A stretch of 64,000 nucleotides of DNA from Proteus columbae (GCF_002777965.1 NZ_NGVR01000025.1:1-64000), one strand, 5' to 3'; numbered from the stretch's first letter, positions 8,191 through 18,520 are shown. Numbers and translations are program-made. The notes: generated by a model from the letters alone, not told the origin.

Positions 8191-9549
8191 TTAGAATAAA
8201 TTATTCAAATCAATAACATGAGTATCTATAAGTAATATTTTTAAAATAAACAGCAGTGAAACAATCACAACACATAGGTTAATTTCTTTCCAGCGGAATG
8301 TACCCACTTTCATCACACAATAGGCAATAAAACCAAGCGCAATACCTTCGGTAATTGAGAAGCTAAATGGCATCATTACCGCGGTGATAAAGGCTGGAAC
8401 AGATTCTGTTAAGTCATCCCATTTCACGCGCGTTAAACTGGATGTCATTAATACACCGACATAAATTAAAGCGCCAGCCGTTGCGTAGCTTGGCACCATG
8501 CCTGCAAGTGGTGATAAGAAGATCGCGAGTAAGAAAAGAATACCGACAACAACCGCAGTTAAACCAGTACGACCGCCAACAGAAACCCCTGAAGTACTTT
8601 CGATAAAGGCTGTGACAGAAGATGTCCCCATTGCCGAGCCTGCAACAGAGCTTAAGCTATCGACATATAATGCTTGTTTCATGCGTGGAAACTTGCCTTT
8701 GTCATCAGTTAAACCTGCTTTATCAGTGACGCCAATTAAAGTGCCTGATGAGTCAAATAAGTTAACCAACATAAAGGCAAAAATTACACCAGAAAGGCCG
8801 ATATCTAACGCGCCGACAATATCCACTTTACCAACAACAGTGGTGATAGAAGGAGGCATTGCAAAGATACCTTGATATTGAACATCCCCTAAGAGAAGAC
8901 CAATGACAGTGGTGATAACAATTGAGATAAGAATTGCGGCATGAATATTACGAGCGGCAAGAATGGCGATAATAAAAAAGCCTAATGCACCTAATAACAC
9001 GTTATGAGAGGCAAAATTACCAATAGTGACGATGGTATCGTTGTTAGGAATAATAATACCGGAGTTTTTTAGCCCCATCATGGCGATAAACAGCCCGATA
9101 CCACTGGTAATACCAACACGTAAACTTAGTGGAATGTGGGCAATTATCCAATAACGAATACGAAAGAGTGTTAGTAAAAATAGCCCTACTGCACCCCAGA
9201 AAATCGCACCCATAGCGACTTCCCATGAATAGCCCATTGCGCCAACAACGACAAAGGCAAAGAAAGCGTTTAGACCCATTGCAGGGGCAACCGCAATAGG
9301 TAAATTTGCCACTAGTCCCATTAAAATACTACCAAAAGCCGCAATTAAGCAGGTCGTCACGAAGACGGCTTTGATATCCATATTGGCAGCAGCGAGGATT
9401 TGAGGGTTAACGAAGATAATATAAACCATCGTTAAGAAAGTCGTGATACCCGCAATCAGTTCAGTGCGAGCGTTTGTACCGTGTTCTTGTAGCTTAAACA
9501 CTCGTTGGAGCAAACCCTGTGAATCAGAATTTGGTGATGACATGCTCAT
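8191..9549 (-). CDS. adeP: AdeP/PurP, adenine permease (NCS2/AzgA family)
   Basis: About 452 residues from ATG 9549 (upstream TTG at 9555 is possible). Roughly 13 hydrophobic segments. The N-terminal QGLLQRVFKLQEHGTNARTE, the APAMGLNAFFAF segment and NLFDSSGTLIGVTDKAGL match E. coli AdeP (formerly PurP/YieG), a proton-coupled high-affinity adenine importer, much better than they match the guanine/hypoxanthine permeases. It is a single gene with its own terminator. A PurR-like operator lies about 70 bases upstream, consistent with purine control. Confidence 0.93.
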   Translation of the reverse strand: MSMSSPNSDSQGLLQRVFKLQEHGTNARTELIAGITTFLTMVYIIFVNPQILAAANMDIKAVFVTTCLIAAFGSILMGLVANLPIAVAPAMGLNAFFAFVVVGAMGYSWEVAMGAIFWGAVGLFLLTLFRIRYWIIAHIPLSLRVGITSGIGLFIAMMGLKNSGIIIPNNDTIVTIGNFASHNVLLGALGFFIIAILAARNIHAAILISIVITTVIGLLLGDVQYQGIFAMPPSITTVVGKVDIVGALDIGLSGVIFAFMLVNLFDSSGTLIGVTDKAGLTDDKGKFPRMKQALYVDSLSSVAGSAMGTSSVTAFIESTSGVSVGGRTGLTAVVVGILFLLAIFLSPLAGMVPSYATAGALIYVGVLMTSSLTRVKWDDLTESVPAFITAVMMPFSFSITEGIALGFIAYCVMKVGTFRWKEINLCVVIVSLLFILKILLIDTHVIDLNNLF

Positions 9550-9619
9550 AGACAAAAGATCCCAAAAAAAATGTTTTTCGCTTTATCCTACACAAATAAA
9601 ACCAGAACTGCACCTAAAA

Positions 9620-9635
9620 AAGTAATCGATTGCGT
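9620..9635 (-). promoter_or_regulatory. PurR-like operator upstream of adeP
   Basis: The minus strand reads ACGCAATCGATTACTT. About 12 of 16 positions match the PurR consensus ACGCAAACGTTTGCGT, including the central CG and the full left half ACGCAA. It sits about 70 bases upstream of adeP. PurR repression of purine salvage transporters is known in E. coli; this site is inferred. Confidence 0.5.
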
Positions 9636-9706
9636 AAGGAGTTAAACATGAAGCCGAAAAATAAATTGAGATCCTTTAGCGATAAAGTTGGATACTTGTG
9701 AGGGAT

Positions 9707-9961
9707 TTAATAATGGTATCGGCATGATGCAATTTCTATAGCGGAATCTGTAACACGATAGATAAGTCGATGTTCATCAGTGATCCGTCTTGACCAAAAC
9801 CCAGTTAAATTATGCTTTAATGGTTCTGGTTTACCTATTCCGCTAAATGGTGTTCTTTTTATATCTTTTATGAGTTCGTTAATGCGTTTAATTATTTTCT
9901 TGTCTATTTGTTGCCAATAAAGATAATCACTCCATGATTGCTCAGAAAAAATTAATTTCAT
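9707..9961 (-). CDS. yoeB: YoeB toxin, ribosome-dependent mRNA interferase
   Basis: 84 residues, the exact size of the YoeB/Txe family in the RelE superfamily. The family's catalytic set is visible: the glutamate in GKPEPL, the arginine in DEHRLIYR, and the C-terminal SCRYHY with its histidine and tyrosine. YoeB cleaves mRNA in the ribosomal A site. It overlaps the stop of the upstream antitoxin gene by four bases, the usual coupled arrangement. It looks intact and should be functional. Confidence 0.95.
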   Translation of the reverse strand: MKLIFSEQSWSDYLYWQQIDKKIIKRINELIKDIKRTPFSGIGKPEPLKHNLTGFWSRRITDEHRLIYRVTDSAIEIASCRYHY

Positions 9962-10209
9962 TCCTTTATATCCTTTTCTATACCTTTACCTTGGTTCAGT
10001 TCATCAATTGAATCGAGCAAATGACGAGCATTCGCGGGAGATCGTAACAGATAAGCTGTCTCTTCTAGTGCTTGGTATTCATCAAGAGATAAAAGAACAC
10101 ATGGAATACCCTTTTGTCTAGTGATCATGATGGGTACTCTATCATCAATTGTTTCATTCATAATTGAAGTTAAGTTCTGCCTTGCTTCTGTATAATTTAT
10201 CGTTTTCAT
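9958..10209 (-). CDS. yefM: YefM antitoxin (Phd/YefM family)
   Basis: 83 residues beginning [17 protein letters not shown], the diagnostic YefM N-terminus, which forms the DNA-binding dimer; the C-terminal part wraps YoeB. It neutralises the toxin and autorepresses the operon. It is first in the yefM-yoeB pair. A good -10 (TATAAT on the minus strand near 10238-10243) and GTAC-containing repeats at about 10268-10282 lie upstream, resembling the autoregulated promoter of E. coli. Confidence 0.95.
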   Translation of the reverse strand: MKTINYTEARQNLTSIMNETIDDRVPIMITRQKGIPCVLLSLDEYQALEETAYLLRSPANARHLLDSIDELNQGKGIEKDIKE

Positions 10210-10227
10210 CTTATTATCCAGTGAGTT

Positions 10228-10290
10228 GTATCTATTTTGGTTGAATTATACACAATTTAGTGATTTAAGTACAGAAATAAGTACTTAATG
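10228..10290 (-). promoter_or_regulatory. yefM-yoeB promoter and operator region
   Basis: On the minus strand a TATAAT box follows, with a 17-base gap, the hexamer TGTACT. The surrounding bases repeat GTAC as AAGTACTTATTTCTGTACTT. E. coli YefM-YoeB binds palindromes with a TGTACA core, so these repeats are the likely operator. Exact limits are not known. Confidence 0.5.
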
Positions 10291-10333
10291 ATATACGCGG
10301 AGATTTTTTTAGGAATAGAAAAGGAGATAGGGA

Positions 10334-10738
10334 ATGTCAGGTAAAAATATCATAACGATAATCTATGTAGTTTCAGGCTTTTTGTTCGTTGTTTTCTCTA
10401 TTGAGCTATTTATTTCAATAGAAAGTTATATTCATTATTTTTCTCTCGCTGAAGAGATTAGATCCTCATTCAAAATATCTGTTTTTTTATTTACGGTACC
10501 TGCAGTTTTTTATCTTCTCTATTTATTGGTTTTTCCACCATCCAAAAAGAGGACAATAAAAGGAAGTAAAAAAATAATGCTCTCTTTTCTCTTATTTTTT
10601 ATTTTTGGTGTTTTTTTTAGCTTTTTCTTTTCTCACTATGTTGAAAAAGATCTGCTTTCTAAAGGTTATTTTATTTGTGAGAAAAGCACTTTTACAGAAT
10701 CTAATCTCTATGTTAGATCATTAAATAGGTGTCATTAA
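10334..10738 (+). CDS. Small membrane protein, DUF1240-like, first of a tandem pair
   Basis: 134 residues with three or four hydrophobic segments and a short soluble C-terminus. It is clearly a paralogue of the next gene: both carry YxxYFxLAE near residue 37-43, a hydrophobic FxFGxxFxxFF segment, and end with (S)QGYFICxK/SKGYFICEK, a spaced tail and a near-terminal cysteine. This pattern resembles the DUF1240 family of enterobacterial membrane proteins, from memory. No function is known. The gene is strongly A+T-rich and sits beside yefM-yoeB, so it is probably accessory. An AAGGAGATAG ribosome binding site precedes the ATG. Confidence 0.7.
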   Translation: MSGKNIITIIYVVSGFLFVVFSIELFISIESYIHYFSLAEEIRSSFKISVFLFTVPAVFYLLYLLVFPPSKKRTIKGSKKIMLSFLLFFIFGVFFSFFFSHYVEKDLLSKGYFICEKSTFTESNLYVRSLNRCH

Positions 10739-10740
10739 TT

Positions 10741-11145
10741 ATGGATATTGAAACTAAAGATAAAATATATTTAATTTCGTTTATTTTTATCCCTCTCTTT
10801 CTTTTCTGTGTTTTTTCCTCATTAGGAGATTATGCTAATTATTTTTTTCTAGCAGAAAAAATAGATTTTTCTTTTGTCACTGCAAGTATACCTTTTCTAT
10901 CACCTTTTTTTTGTTATCTATTTTACCTATTGCTGATGTCCGCTATAAAAGAAAAAATAATAAAAATTAATAACAAATTTGCGATAGTCACCATGTTAAT
11001 CTTCATTTTTGGTATTCCATTTGGCATTTTTTTTAATCTTTATGTGAGATACGATCTTGTCTCTCAGGGATATTTTATTTGTAAAAAGGGACCTTCAGCT
11101 AAATCAAATACTTATGTGGTATCACCAAAGCTATGTCGTTATTAG
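10741..11145 (+). CDS. Small membrane protein, DUF1240-like, second of a tandem pair
   Basis: About 134 residues from ATG 10741; GTG 10729, overlapping the upstream stop, is the alternative. It has the same hydrophobic layout and motifs as its neighbour (NYFFLAEK, FGIPFGIFFN, SQGYFICKK, final cysteine), so the pair arose by tandem duplication and then diverged. The two are co-transcribed. The conserved soluble tail with paired cysteines might face the periplasm. Function unknown; an immunity-like or membrane-stress role is only speculation. Confidence 0.7.
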   Translation: MDIETKDKIYLISFIFIPLFLFCVFSSLGDYANYFFLAEKIDFSFVTASIPFLSPFFCYLFYLLLMSAIKEKIIKINNKFAIVTMLIFIFGIPFGIFFNLYVRYDLVSQGYFICKKGPSAKSNTYVVSPKLCRY

Positions 11146-11179
11146 TATAAATTTGGTTTTGTTTAAATTAAACATAATA

Positions 11180-11205
11180 AAGAGGCTAAATTTCTTTAGC
11201 CTCTT
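11180..11205. terminator. Bidirectional terminator
   Basis: AAGAGGCTAAA at 11180-11190 pairs with TTTAGCCTCTT at 11195-11205 around a 4-base loop. It sits between the convergent small membrane protein gene and the ABC permease gene. Confidence 0.85.
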
Positions 11206-11211
11206 ATATTA

Positions 11212-11964
11212 TTAACTTAAACTTTTTGCAGTGAAGTATTTTTTTCTAAACGGTAACACCATTTGCCAAAAAGAGCGTTTCTCTTTTTGTGTCGAGAATA
11301 ATTTAGCTACTCTATTTGCAATAATCTCTAATGAGAAACAGAGAATAAAATAGATAAAAGCCACAAATAGAAAGACTTCCATTGGATAAACCATGCTGCG
11401 ATTATTAACTTGTGTTGCTAAGAAAGAGAGTTCACCCACACCCACAACATAAGCTAAAGAGGTATCTTTGATTAAGGCTATCCATTGATTAATAAATGAA
11501 GGTACCATCATTCGCAATGCTTGAGGTAATACGATGTACCACAACACTTGCCAGCGGTTAAATCCTAAAGATAAGCCAGCCTGCCATTGCCCTTTGCCAA
11601 TCGCTAAAATACCCGCTTTGACACCATGCGCAATATAAGATGATGTAATTAAAGCGAGTGCACAAATGACTGTGGTGATTTCAGGTATTTCCATTCCCAA
11701 TACAACGGGCAATAGAAAATAGACCCAAAATATCAACATAATGACGGGAATAGCACGGAAAAAGCCTAAAAAAGCCGCAAAAAGGTTAACCCAAACACCT
11801 CTGAGCATTGCCAGCGCAATACCACCTAATGTGCCTAAAATAATAGATGCAATACCAGCAATGATACTGATAAAGACGGTTAGCGCGGCACCTTCTAAAG
11901 GCCCGTCAGGATAAGTACCAAAGAGTAAGTACTGCCAGTTATCAGCAATAACAGTAAAGTCCAT
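11212..11964 (-). CDS. Polar amino-acid ABC transporter permease (GltK/HisM-like)
   Basis: 250 residues, five or so membrane helices. The cytoplasmic EAA loop, the contact with the ATPase, is seen as SLGFNRWQVLWYIVLPQALRMM around residues 152-173. It belongs to the His/Glu/Gln/Arg/opine permease family and pairs with the permease one base upstream. It is the last gene of the three-gene set and is followed by a terminator, so no ATP-binding subunit is encoded here. Substrate is unknown but a polar amino acid is likely. Confidence 0.88.
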   Translation of the reverse strand: MDFTVIADNWQYLLFGTYPDGPLEGAALTVFISIIAGIASIILGTLGGIALAMLRGVWVNLFAAFLGFFRAIPVIMLIFWVYFLLPVVLGMEIPEITTVICALALITSSYIAHGVKAGILAIGKGQWQAGLSLGFNRWQVLWYIVLPQALRMMVPSFINQWIALIKDTSLAYVVGVGELSFLATQVNNRSMVYPMEVFLFVAFIYFILCFSLEIIANRVAKLFSTQKEKRSFWQMVLPFRKKYFTAKSLS

Positions 11965-11965
11965 A

Positions 11966-12703
11966 TTAATACCCTTGTGCTAATTTACGTTGCTGATGCC
12001 ATTGTCCCCAAGCTTCCATTAAGGCTATTGCCGCAATATAAAGAATGGTTGCGACACCAAAGGCTTCAAAGGTACGTAATGATTCTGTTTCGACTTGTCT
12101 TGATGCATAAGAAAGCTCCGCAACACCAATAGCCATAGTCAGTGATGAGTTTTTTATCACATTCATGTATTGACCCAGTAAAGGCGGCAGAGCAATACGA
12201 AAAGCTTGAGGTAAAATCACATAACGCATAGATTGCCACTGTGTTAAGCCGAGAGCTAAAGAGGCATATTTTTGCCCTTGCTTAACACCTTGAATGCCGG
12301 CTCTTAGCTCTTCGGCAATAAATGGCGTTGAATAAAATGTCAGACCCACAATGCCAGCTAAAAACTCAAAAGAAGGCCAAGCAAGCGTTATACCTAAGAA
12401 TACAATCTCATGAGGTGTGTTTAACCATATCATGGCGCTTTGTGGCAGAATTTCTCCTGATGCGAAATACCAAAAGAATAGCTGAACTAACAATGGAGTA
12501 TTACGAAACAGTGAAGTATAAGCTGTGGCTAACCAGCGTAATGGTGCAAAAGCGCTATCTCTTGCAGCACTAAGGGCGAAGCTCATTAATGTTGCAATGA
12601 CAATAGTCCAAAAAGAGATAAGCAAGGTGATTAGAAAACCGCTCCAGAGCCAGCTTAAATAGTGTGGCTCAAGAAGGTAATGTGAAAGAAATTGCTCAAA
12701 CAT
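11966..12703 (-). CDS. Polar amino-acid ABC transporter permease (GltJ/HisQ-like)
   Basis: 245 residues with about five membrane segments. The EAA-type loop is ALGLTQWQSMRYVILPQAFRIA. Near the middle SLFRNTPLLVQLFFWYF matches GltJ-type aspartate/glutamate permeases. It lies 104 bases after the binding-protein gene and one base before the second permease, so both permeases are translated together as a heterodimer. Confidence 0.88.
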   Translation of the reverse strand: MFEQFLSHYLLEPHYLSWLWSGFLITLLISFWTIVIATLMSFALSAARDSAFAPLRWLATAYTSLFRNTPLLVQLFFWYFASGEILPQSAMIWLNTPHEIVFLGITLAWPSFEFLAGIVGLTFYSTPFIAEELRAGIQGVKQGQKYASLALGLTQWQSMRYVILPQAFRIALPPLLGQYMNVIKNSSLTMAIGVAELSYASRQVETESLRTFEAFGVATILYIAAIALMEAWGQWHQQRKLAQGY

Positions 12704-12721
12704 ATAATAGACCTATTGTAG

Positions 12722-12752
12722 ACACCAAACCCCGCAGAAGCGGGGTAGGTGT
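12722..12752 (-). other. Intercistronic hairpin between binding protein and permease genes
   Basis: CCCCGC at 12730-12735 pairs with GCGGGG at 12740-12745, extended by ACACC (12722-12726) with GGTGT (12748-12752). No U-run follows on the minus strand. Such hairpins between a binding-protein gene and its membrane partners usually stabilise the upstream message or lower downstream expression. Confidence 0.6.
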
Positions 12753-12807
12753 TTTAATAAAGGAATAACTTTGTTTTTAAAAGAAGAAAGTTATTACGCT
12801 TTAAGGA

Positions 12808-13647
12808 TCAAGATTGTGGTGTTTGCTCTGATAATGGGGCAAATTTAAAGTCGCCACGAGGTTGTGCTGATTTTGTTTCAGGACCAAACCAACGATTGTA
12901 GATCTCGTCTGCTTTGCCTTCTTTTTCCAATCTTAATAGCGTTTTATTGATTTCATTAATTAAACGCTCTTCACCTTTAGCTGCTGCAACAGCTTGGTAT
13001 TCACGTGTAATGCTAAATGATGACACTTCAAAGTCTGCTTTAATGGCATCAGGAAGATTTGCTAATAAACCCACTAATTTTGCATCATCTTGTGTGATAG
13101 CTTGTACGTTACCGTTACGTAATGCAGCGAAAGCGAGTGGTGTATCGTCATAAGAGATAACTTTGGTATCAGGATAGCGTTCACGTAAAGTGATTTCTTG
13201 AACGGTACCTTTATCGGCACCAATACGCAGTGAGTGAATTTGTTCTGGATTAGTTAAAACGCCTTTACGTGCAATAAATTTTTGTCCGGTTGCAAAGTAA
13301 GGAACAGAAAAGTCAACTTGCTTAGCGCGTTCATCGGTAATGGTGAAGTTAGCTGCGATTAAATCGACTTTCTTAGAACTTAAAAGTGGAATACGGTTTG
13401 CTGGGTTTGTTGGACGTAGTTCCAGTTTTACACCTAAATCGTTGGCGATCTCATTGGCGATATCAGCATCATAACCTGCGAGTTTTTTGGTTTGAGGATC
13501 AATAAATCCAAAAGGAGGATTGCTATCAAAAATCGCGATACGTACTACACCTGCTTTTTTTATATCATCGAGTTTATCTGCTTTTGCAATACCAGAGAAA
13601 AGCACCGAGCCTGCAATTAATGCGGTTGCCAAAACACGTAATTTCAT
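12808..13647 (-). CDS. Periplasmic polar amino-acid binding protein
   Basis: 279 residues. A clear Sec signal peptide, about residues 1-23, ends in SGIAKA. The mature chain has the SBP_bac_3 pattern: AGYDADIANEIANDLGVKLE, then ANFTITDERAKQVDFSVPYFATGQ and the RIGADKGTVQE segment, typical of glutamate/glutamine/arginine/cysteine-type binding proteins. It is first in the operon, with a good GGGGTGA ribosome binding site. The specific ligand cannot be read from sequence. Confidence 0.92.
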   Translation of the reverse strand: MKLRVLATALIAGSVLFSGIAKADKLDDIKKAGVVRIAIFDSNPPFGFIDPQTKKLAGYDADIANEIANDLGVKLELRPTNPANRIPLLSSKKVDLIAANFTITDERAKQVDFSVPYFATGQKFIARKGVLTNPEQIHSLRIGADKGTVQEITLRERYPDTKVISYDDTPLAFAALRNGNVQAITQDDAKLVGLLANLPDAIKADFEVSSFSITREYQAVAAAKGEERLINEINKTLLRLEKEGKADEIYNRWFGPETKSAQPRGDFKFAPLSEQTPQS

Positions 13648-13810
13648 TATTCACCCCAAAGAAAAGAATTATCATCGTTATGTTGGATATCACGCTATCA
13701 AGTTGATCTAAGTTCATAAAATAATAAAAATTGATATGGATATGCTTTTAAGGAATAAGGTGAGAAAAAGCGTTGAGCTAGAATGGTATTAATTTATGAG
13801 TGAATAAAAA

Positions 13811-13836
13811 AAACAGCGACATAAGCGCCGCTGTTT
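13811..13836 (-). terminator. Terminator of the pst-phoU operon
   Basis: AAACAGCG at 13811-13818 pairs with CGCTGTTT at 13829-13836. Read on the minus strand the stem is followed by TTTTTTTTATT. It lies 27 bases past the phoU stop. Confidence 0.9.
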
Positions 13837-13862
13837 TGAAAAGAAGAAAAAGAGAGAGAAAT

Positions 13863-14597
13863 TTATTTAGAGGTGTTGTTGTCGTCACTTTTTGTGAGCA
13901 TTTTTTCTACTTGGTCGCCCCCTAAATGGCGGAAATCATGACCTTTTACGTAATAGAAAATAAACTCACAAATGTTCTGGCAACGGTCGCCAATGCGTTC
14001 AATTGAACGCGCACAAAATAGTGCGGTTAGCACACTTGGAATGGTGCGAGGATCTTCCATCATGTAAGTCATTAATTGACGGACGATACCCTCATATTCG
14101 TTATCAATTTTAGCGTCTTCACGATAGATGCGTACAGCTTCATCCAAATCCATACGCGCAAACGCATCAAGAACATCATGAAGCATTTGTATGGCATGTT
14201 GACCTAAAGATTCTAAGCTTACGAGCAGAGGTTGATGCTGGTGTGAAAACTTTTCAAGCGCCGTTTTACAGATTTTTTCAGCAACATCACCAATACGTTC
14301 TAGCTCAGCGATTGTTTTTGATATCGCCATAATTAAACGTAAGTCACTTGCTGTTGGTTGGCGTTTAGCAATTATTCGCATACACGCATCATCAATGGCG
14401 ACTTCCATCATATTGACGTTATGGTCACCTTGAATAACCTCATTTGCCAATGCTTGGTCTTGATTATGCATTGCTGTAATGGCTTTTTTCAGTTGCTCTT
14501 CAACAAGCCCACCCATAACCATTAACTCGGTACGGATATGCTCTAACTCAGCATTAAATTGACCAGAAATATGCTTATTGTGATTTAAATTATCCAT
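13863..14597 (-). CDS. phoU: PhoU, phosphate signalling regulator
   Basis: 244 residues, all-helical, two PhoU domains. The metal-binding motifs show as [11 protein letters not shown] (around residue 94-105) and [16 protein letters not shown] (around 197-212). PhoU links the Pst transporter to PhoR so that PhoB is silenced when phosphate is plentiful; loss makes the regulon constitutive. It is the last gene of pstSCAB-phoU, 14 bases after pstB. Confidence 0.97.
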   Translation of the reverse strand: MDNLNHNKHISGQFNAELEHIRTELMVMGGLVEEQLKKAITAMHNQDQALANEVIQGDHNVNMMEVAIDDACMRIIAKRQPTASDLRLIMAISKTIAELERIGDVAEKICKTALEKFSHQHQPLLVSLESLGQHAIQMLHDVLDAFARMDLDEAVRIYREDAKIDNEYEGIVRQLMTYMMEDPRTIPSVLTALFCARSIERIGDRCQNICEFIFYYVKGHDFRHLGGDQVEKMLTKSDDNNTSK

Positions 14598-14611
14598 TTA
14601 TTGCCTCGTTA

Positions 14612-15388
<777 letters not shown>

Positions 15389-15417
15389 TCAACGTCTCTC
15401 TTGCTTAACTTTCTGCG

Positions 15418-16320
15418 TTAACCGTGCTTGCGTTTAGCAAACAGCACGCGCGCAATAATATTAATAAATAGAACACAGAGGGTGATAAGTAATACGCCAG
15501 CCCAAGCAAGCTCTTGCCATTGTGCAAAAGGACTCATGGCGAACTTAAAGATAGTGACAGGTAAGTTAGCTATCGGTTCGTTTAAGTCTGTGCTCCAGAA
15601 TTGATTTGATAGTGAAGTAAATAACAGTGGTGCAGTTTCACCGGCAATACGTGCAATCGCTAATAAAACACCTGTGATAATGCCTGATACCGAGGCTTTT
15701 AAGGTGATTTTAGAGATCATCTTCCACTTTGGTGTGCCTAGTGCGTAAGCGGCTTCACGTAAGCTATCTGGTACTAACTTCAACATATTTTCAGTGGTAC
15801 GAATCACGATAGGAATTTGCAGTAACGCTAATGCGATAATTCCAGCCCATCCTGAAAAGTGCTGCATCTGTGCAACAACAATGGTGTAGACAAAGAGTCC
15901 GACAACGATGGATGGTGCTGACAGCAAAATATCGTTAATAAAACGTGTAGTTTCAGCAAGCCATGAACGACGACCATATTCAGCAAGATAAATCCCTGCA
16001 AGAATACCTAACGGTGTTCCAATCACTGTCGCCCATAAAATCAGTAATCCACTACCGACAATGGCGTTCGCCAATCCACCACCATCAGTATTTGGCGGAG
16101 GTGTCATTTCAGTAAAAAGTGCAAGTGACATGCCATCAAAGCCTTTGGTGAACGTAGAGAATAAAATCCACGTTAACCAGAAAAGACCAAATGCCATAGT
16201 AGAGACAGATAAAAACAGTGCGATACGGTTTTTTTGACGACGCCAAAGCTGGCGTTTATGGCGTACACGCAGTTCGTTTTCTGTTTGAACTTGTAATGAA
16301 GAAGAGGATGTTTTTGACAT
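15418..16320 (-). CDS. pstA: PstA, phosphate ABC transporter permease
   Basis: About 300 residues and six membrane helices. The basic N-terminus ([12 protein letters not shown]) precedes the first helix; the EAA-type loop is [20 protein letters not shown]. Start ATG 16320 is one base after the pstC stop and gives the usual length; the frame extends to 16338 into pstC. It pairs with PstC as the transmembrane channel. Confidence 0.96.
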   Translation of the reverse strand: MSKTSSSSLQVQTENELRVRHKRQLWRRQKNRIALFLSVSTMAFGLFWLTWILFSTFTKGFDGMSLALFTEMTPPPNTDGGGLANAIVGSGLLILWATVIGTPLGILAGIYLAEYGRRSWLAETTRFINDILLSAPSIVVGLFVYTIVVAQMQHFSGWAGIIALALLQIPIVIRTTENMLKLVPDSLREAAYALGTPKWKMISKITLKASVSGIITGVLLAIARIAGETAPLLFTSLSNQFWSTDLNEPIANLPVTIFKFAMSPFAQWQELAWAGVLLITLCVLFINIIARVLFAKRKHG

Positions 16321-16321
16321 A

Positions 16322-17281
16322 TCAGCGCGCTCCTTCATTTTTTGCTAAACGTAATGTCATAAACTTAGAAATCGCAAGGACGATAAAGGTGATGACAAAC
16401 AGGATAAGCCCTAATTCCATTAATGCCGCAGTATGTAACCCTGTTTCTGCTTCTGCAAATTCATTGGCTAATGCAGAGGTAATACTGTTACCTGGCATAA
16501 ACAGTGATGCAGAATCTAATTGGTAGGTATTACCGATGATAAAGGTTACCGCCATGGTTTCACCTAAGGCGCGACCTAATCCCAGCATCACTCCACCAAT
16601 AACCCCATTACGGGTATAAGGTAGAACGATATTCCAAATCACTTCCCAGGTTGTACAGCCGATGCCATATGCAGATTCTTTCATCATAACAGGCGTCTGT
16701 TCAAATACATCGCGCATGACAGATGCGATATAAGGAATGATCATGATAGCAAGGATAACCCCTGCTGCCAGAATACCAATACCAAAAGCGGGACCAGAGA
16801 AAAGCTCGCCAACGATAGGAATGGAAGAAAGCACATTGCCTACTGGCTCTTGGAAATAGGTTGCAAAGAGTGGTGCGAAGACAAATAGTCCCCACATACC
16901 ATAAACAATACTTGGAATAGCGGCGAGTAACTCAATAGCGATACCTAACGGGCGTTTTAACCAATTAGGGGCTAATTCAGTTAAGAAAAGAGCGATACCA
17001 AAGCTGACAGGAACAGCAATAACCAGTGCGATGACTGAGGTAACAATGGTGCCGTAAATAGGCACTAGTGCACCAAATTCCTGAGCCGGAGGATCCCACT
17101 CTTTCGACCATAAGAATGAAAGGCCGAATTGTTGAATGCTTGGCCATGAGGCGAAAATCAGTGAAACAATGATACCTGTTAAAAGCAAAAGCGTAATCAA
17201 CGCAGCTAGACGAACCAGTGCGCTGAAAATAACGTCCCCTCGTTTACTAGGGGCCTTTATTACCGTTGTGTGCTCGGCCAT
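16322..17281 (-). CDS. pstC: PstC, phosphate ABC transporter permease
   Basis: 319 residues with about six membrane helices. The loop [24 protein letters not shown] is the family's ATPase contact, and [18 protein letters not shown] is the conserved C-terminal signature. It forms the membrane pore with PstA. A strong hairpin separates it from pstS, so it is probably made in smaller amounts than the binding protein. Confidence 0.97.
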   Translation of the reverse strand: MAEHTTVIKAPSKRGDVIFSALVRLAALITLLLLTGIIVSLIFASWPSIQQFGLSFLWSKEWDPPAQEFGALVPIYGTIVTSVIALVIAVPVSFGIALFLTELAPNWLKRPLGIAIELLAAIPSIVYGMWGLFVFAPLFATYFQEPVGNVLSSIPIVGELFSGPAFGIGILAAGVILAIMIIPYIASVMRDVFEQTPVMMKESAYGIGCTTWEVIWNIVLPYTRNGVIGGVMLGLGRALGETMAVTFIIGNTYQLDSASLFMPGNSITSALANEFAEAETGLHTAALMELGLILFVITFIVLAISKFMTLRLAKNEGAR

Positions 17282-17301
17282 AAAGCCTCTTTTAATTTAT
17301 T

Positions 17302-17323
17302 ACCCCCTGTTTTAGCAGGGGGT
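17302..17323 (-). other. Hairpin between pstS and pstC
   Basis: ACCCCCTG at 17302-17309 pairs with CAGGGGGT at 17316-17323. The minus-strand continuation, AATAAATTAAAAG, is not a classical U-run, so it probably acts as an attenuator or as a 3' stabiliser of the pstS transcript rather than a full terminator. Confidence 0.65.
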
Positions 17324-17358
17324 GAACGTTAACTTATCTCTTAATGGTTGCCGTTTTA

Positions 17359-18399
17359 TTAGTAAATCGGTTTACCATTACTGTCTTTGATGCTTGTTTT
17401 CCACGCTGCACGAATTTGTTCTACAACTTCGGTTGGCAATACGGCGTAATCTAGGTTTTTCGCTTCTTGATTACCTTTGTCGTAAGCCCAGTTGAAGAAA
17501 TTCAGCACCTCTTTACCTTTTTCTGCATTTTGCTGTTTCTGATGCACTAAGATAAAGGTGGTTGAAGTAATCGGCCATGCGTTTTCACCTTTCTGGTTAG
17601 TCAGGTCTTGTGCAAAGCTTTTGCTCCAATCAATTTTTCTTGCCGCAGCACTGAAACTGTCAGCTGTTGGTGCGATTACTTCGCCGTCAGCTGTGACTAA
17701 TTTAGTATAAGCAAGATTATTTTGTTTCGCGTAAGCATATTCAACATAACCAATTGAACCAGGTACACGTTGAACGAATGCAGCGATACCATCATTCCCT
17801 TTTCCACCTAAGCCTGTCGGCCATTTAACGGTAGAGCCAGCGCCAACTTCATCTTTCCATGCGCTATTAACTTTTGATAAGTAACTAGTGAAAACGAAAG
17901 ATGTTCCTGAACCATCAGCACGACGAATAACCGCAATATTTTGCTCTGGTAATTTTACGCCTGGATTAAGTTTAGTGATGGCAGGGTCGTTCCATTTTTG
18001 GATCTTGCCTAGATAGATATTACCGATAGTGTCGCCATCTAAGGTCAGTTCACCTGATTTGATACCAGGAATATTTACTGCCATAACAACGCCACCAATC
18101 ACGGTAGGGAATTGGAATAAACCGTCAGCTTGTAATTTTTCATCTGCTAATGGCGCATCAGAAGCACCAAAATCAACAGTATTTGCAATGATTTGTTTAA
18201 CACCACCAGAGGAGCCAATGCCTTGGTAGTTAATTTTGTTACCCGTTTCTTTCTGATAGGAATCTGCCCATTTAGCATAAACTGGGGCAGGGAACGTTGC
18301 GCCAGCACCAGTCAGCGAGGTCGTTGCCTGCGCAGAAAGAGCGGTCATTGAAAACGCAGCGGCAATGACACTAGTCAGGGTGGTACGCATCAGTTTCAT
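17359..18399 (-). CDS. pstS: PstS, periplasmic phosphate-binding protein
   Basis: About 346 residues. ATG 18399 is the start: it follows AGGAGGGAT and gives a normal signal peptide ending in SAQA; the frame further upstream lacks this. The phosphate site is visible as [34 protein letters not shown] and [16 protein letters not shown]. It captures phosphate in the periplasm with sub-micromolar affinity and hands it to PstCAB. First gene of the Pho-regulated operon. Confidence 0.97.
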   Translation of the reverse strand: MKLMRTTLTSVIAAAFSMTALSAQATTSLTGAGATFPAPVYAKWADSYQKETGNKINYQGIGSSGGVKQIIANTVDFGASDAPLADEKLQADGLFQFPTVIGGVVMAVNIPGIKSGELTLDGDTIGNIYLGKIQKWNDPAITKLNPGVKLPEQNIAVIRRADGSGTSFVFTSYLSKVNSAWKDEVGAGSTVKWPTGLGGKGNDGIAAFVQRVPGSIGYVEYAYAKQNNLAYTKLVTADGEVIAPTADSFSAAARKIDWSKSFAQDLTNQKGENAWPITSTTFILVHQKQQNAEKGKEVLNFFNWAYDKGNQEAKNLDYAVLPTEVVEQIRAAWKTSIKDSNGKPIY

Positions 18400-18465
18400 A
18401 ATCCCTCCTGTGGGATAGGTAGAATAATTTTCGACATCTATCAACTTCGGTTACGGTACGCACAG

Positions 18466-18520
18466 ACAATAGGTCAGTTTGATGACAATTAAATGTCTTA
18501 ATTGTGACAGTTTTATGACA
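18466..18520 (-). promoter_or_regulatory. Tandem PhoB boxes upstream of pstS
   Basis: Reading the minus strand from 18520, five 11-base units follow: TGTCATAAAAC, TGTCACAATTA, AGACATTTAAT, TGTCATCAAAC, TGACCTATTGT. Units 1-2 and 4-5 form two good Pho boxes 33 bases apart (three helical repeats). PhoB binds such direct repeats in place of a -35 element. They end about 67 bases upstream of the pstS start. Confidence 0.9.
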
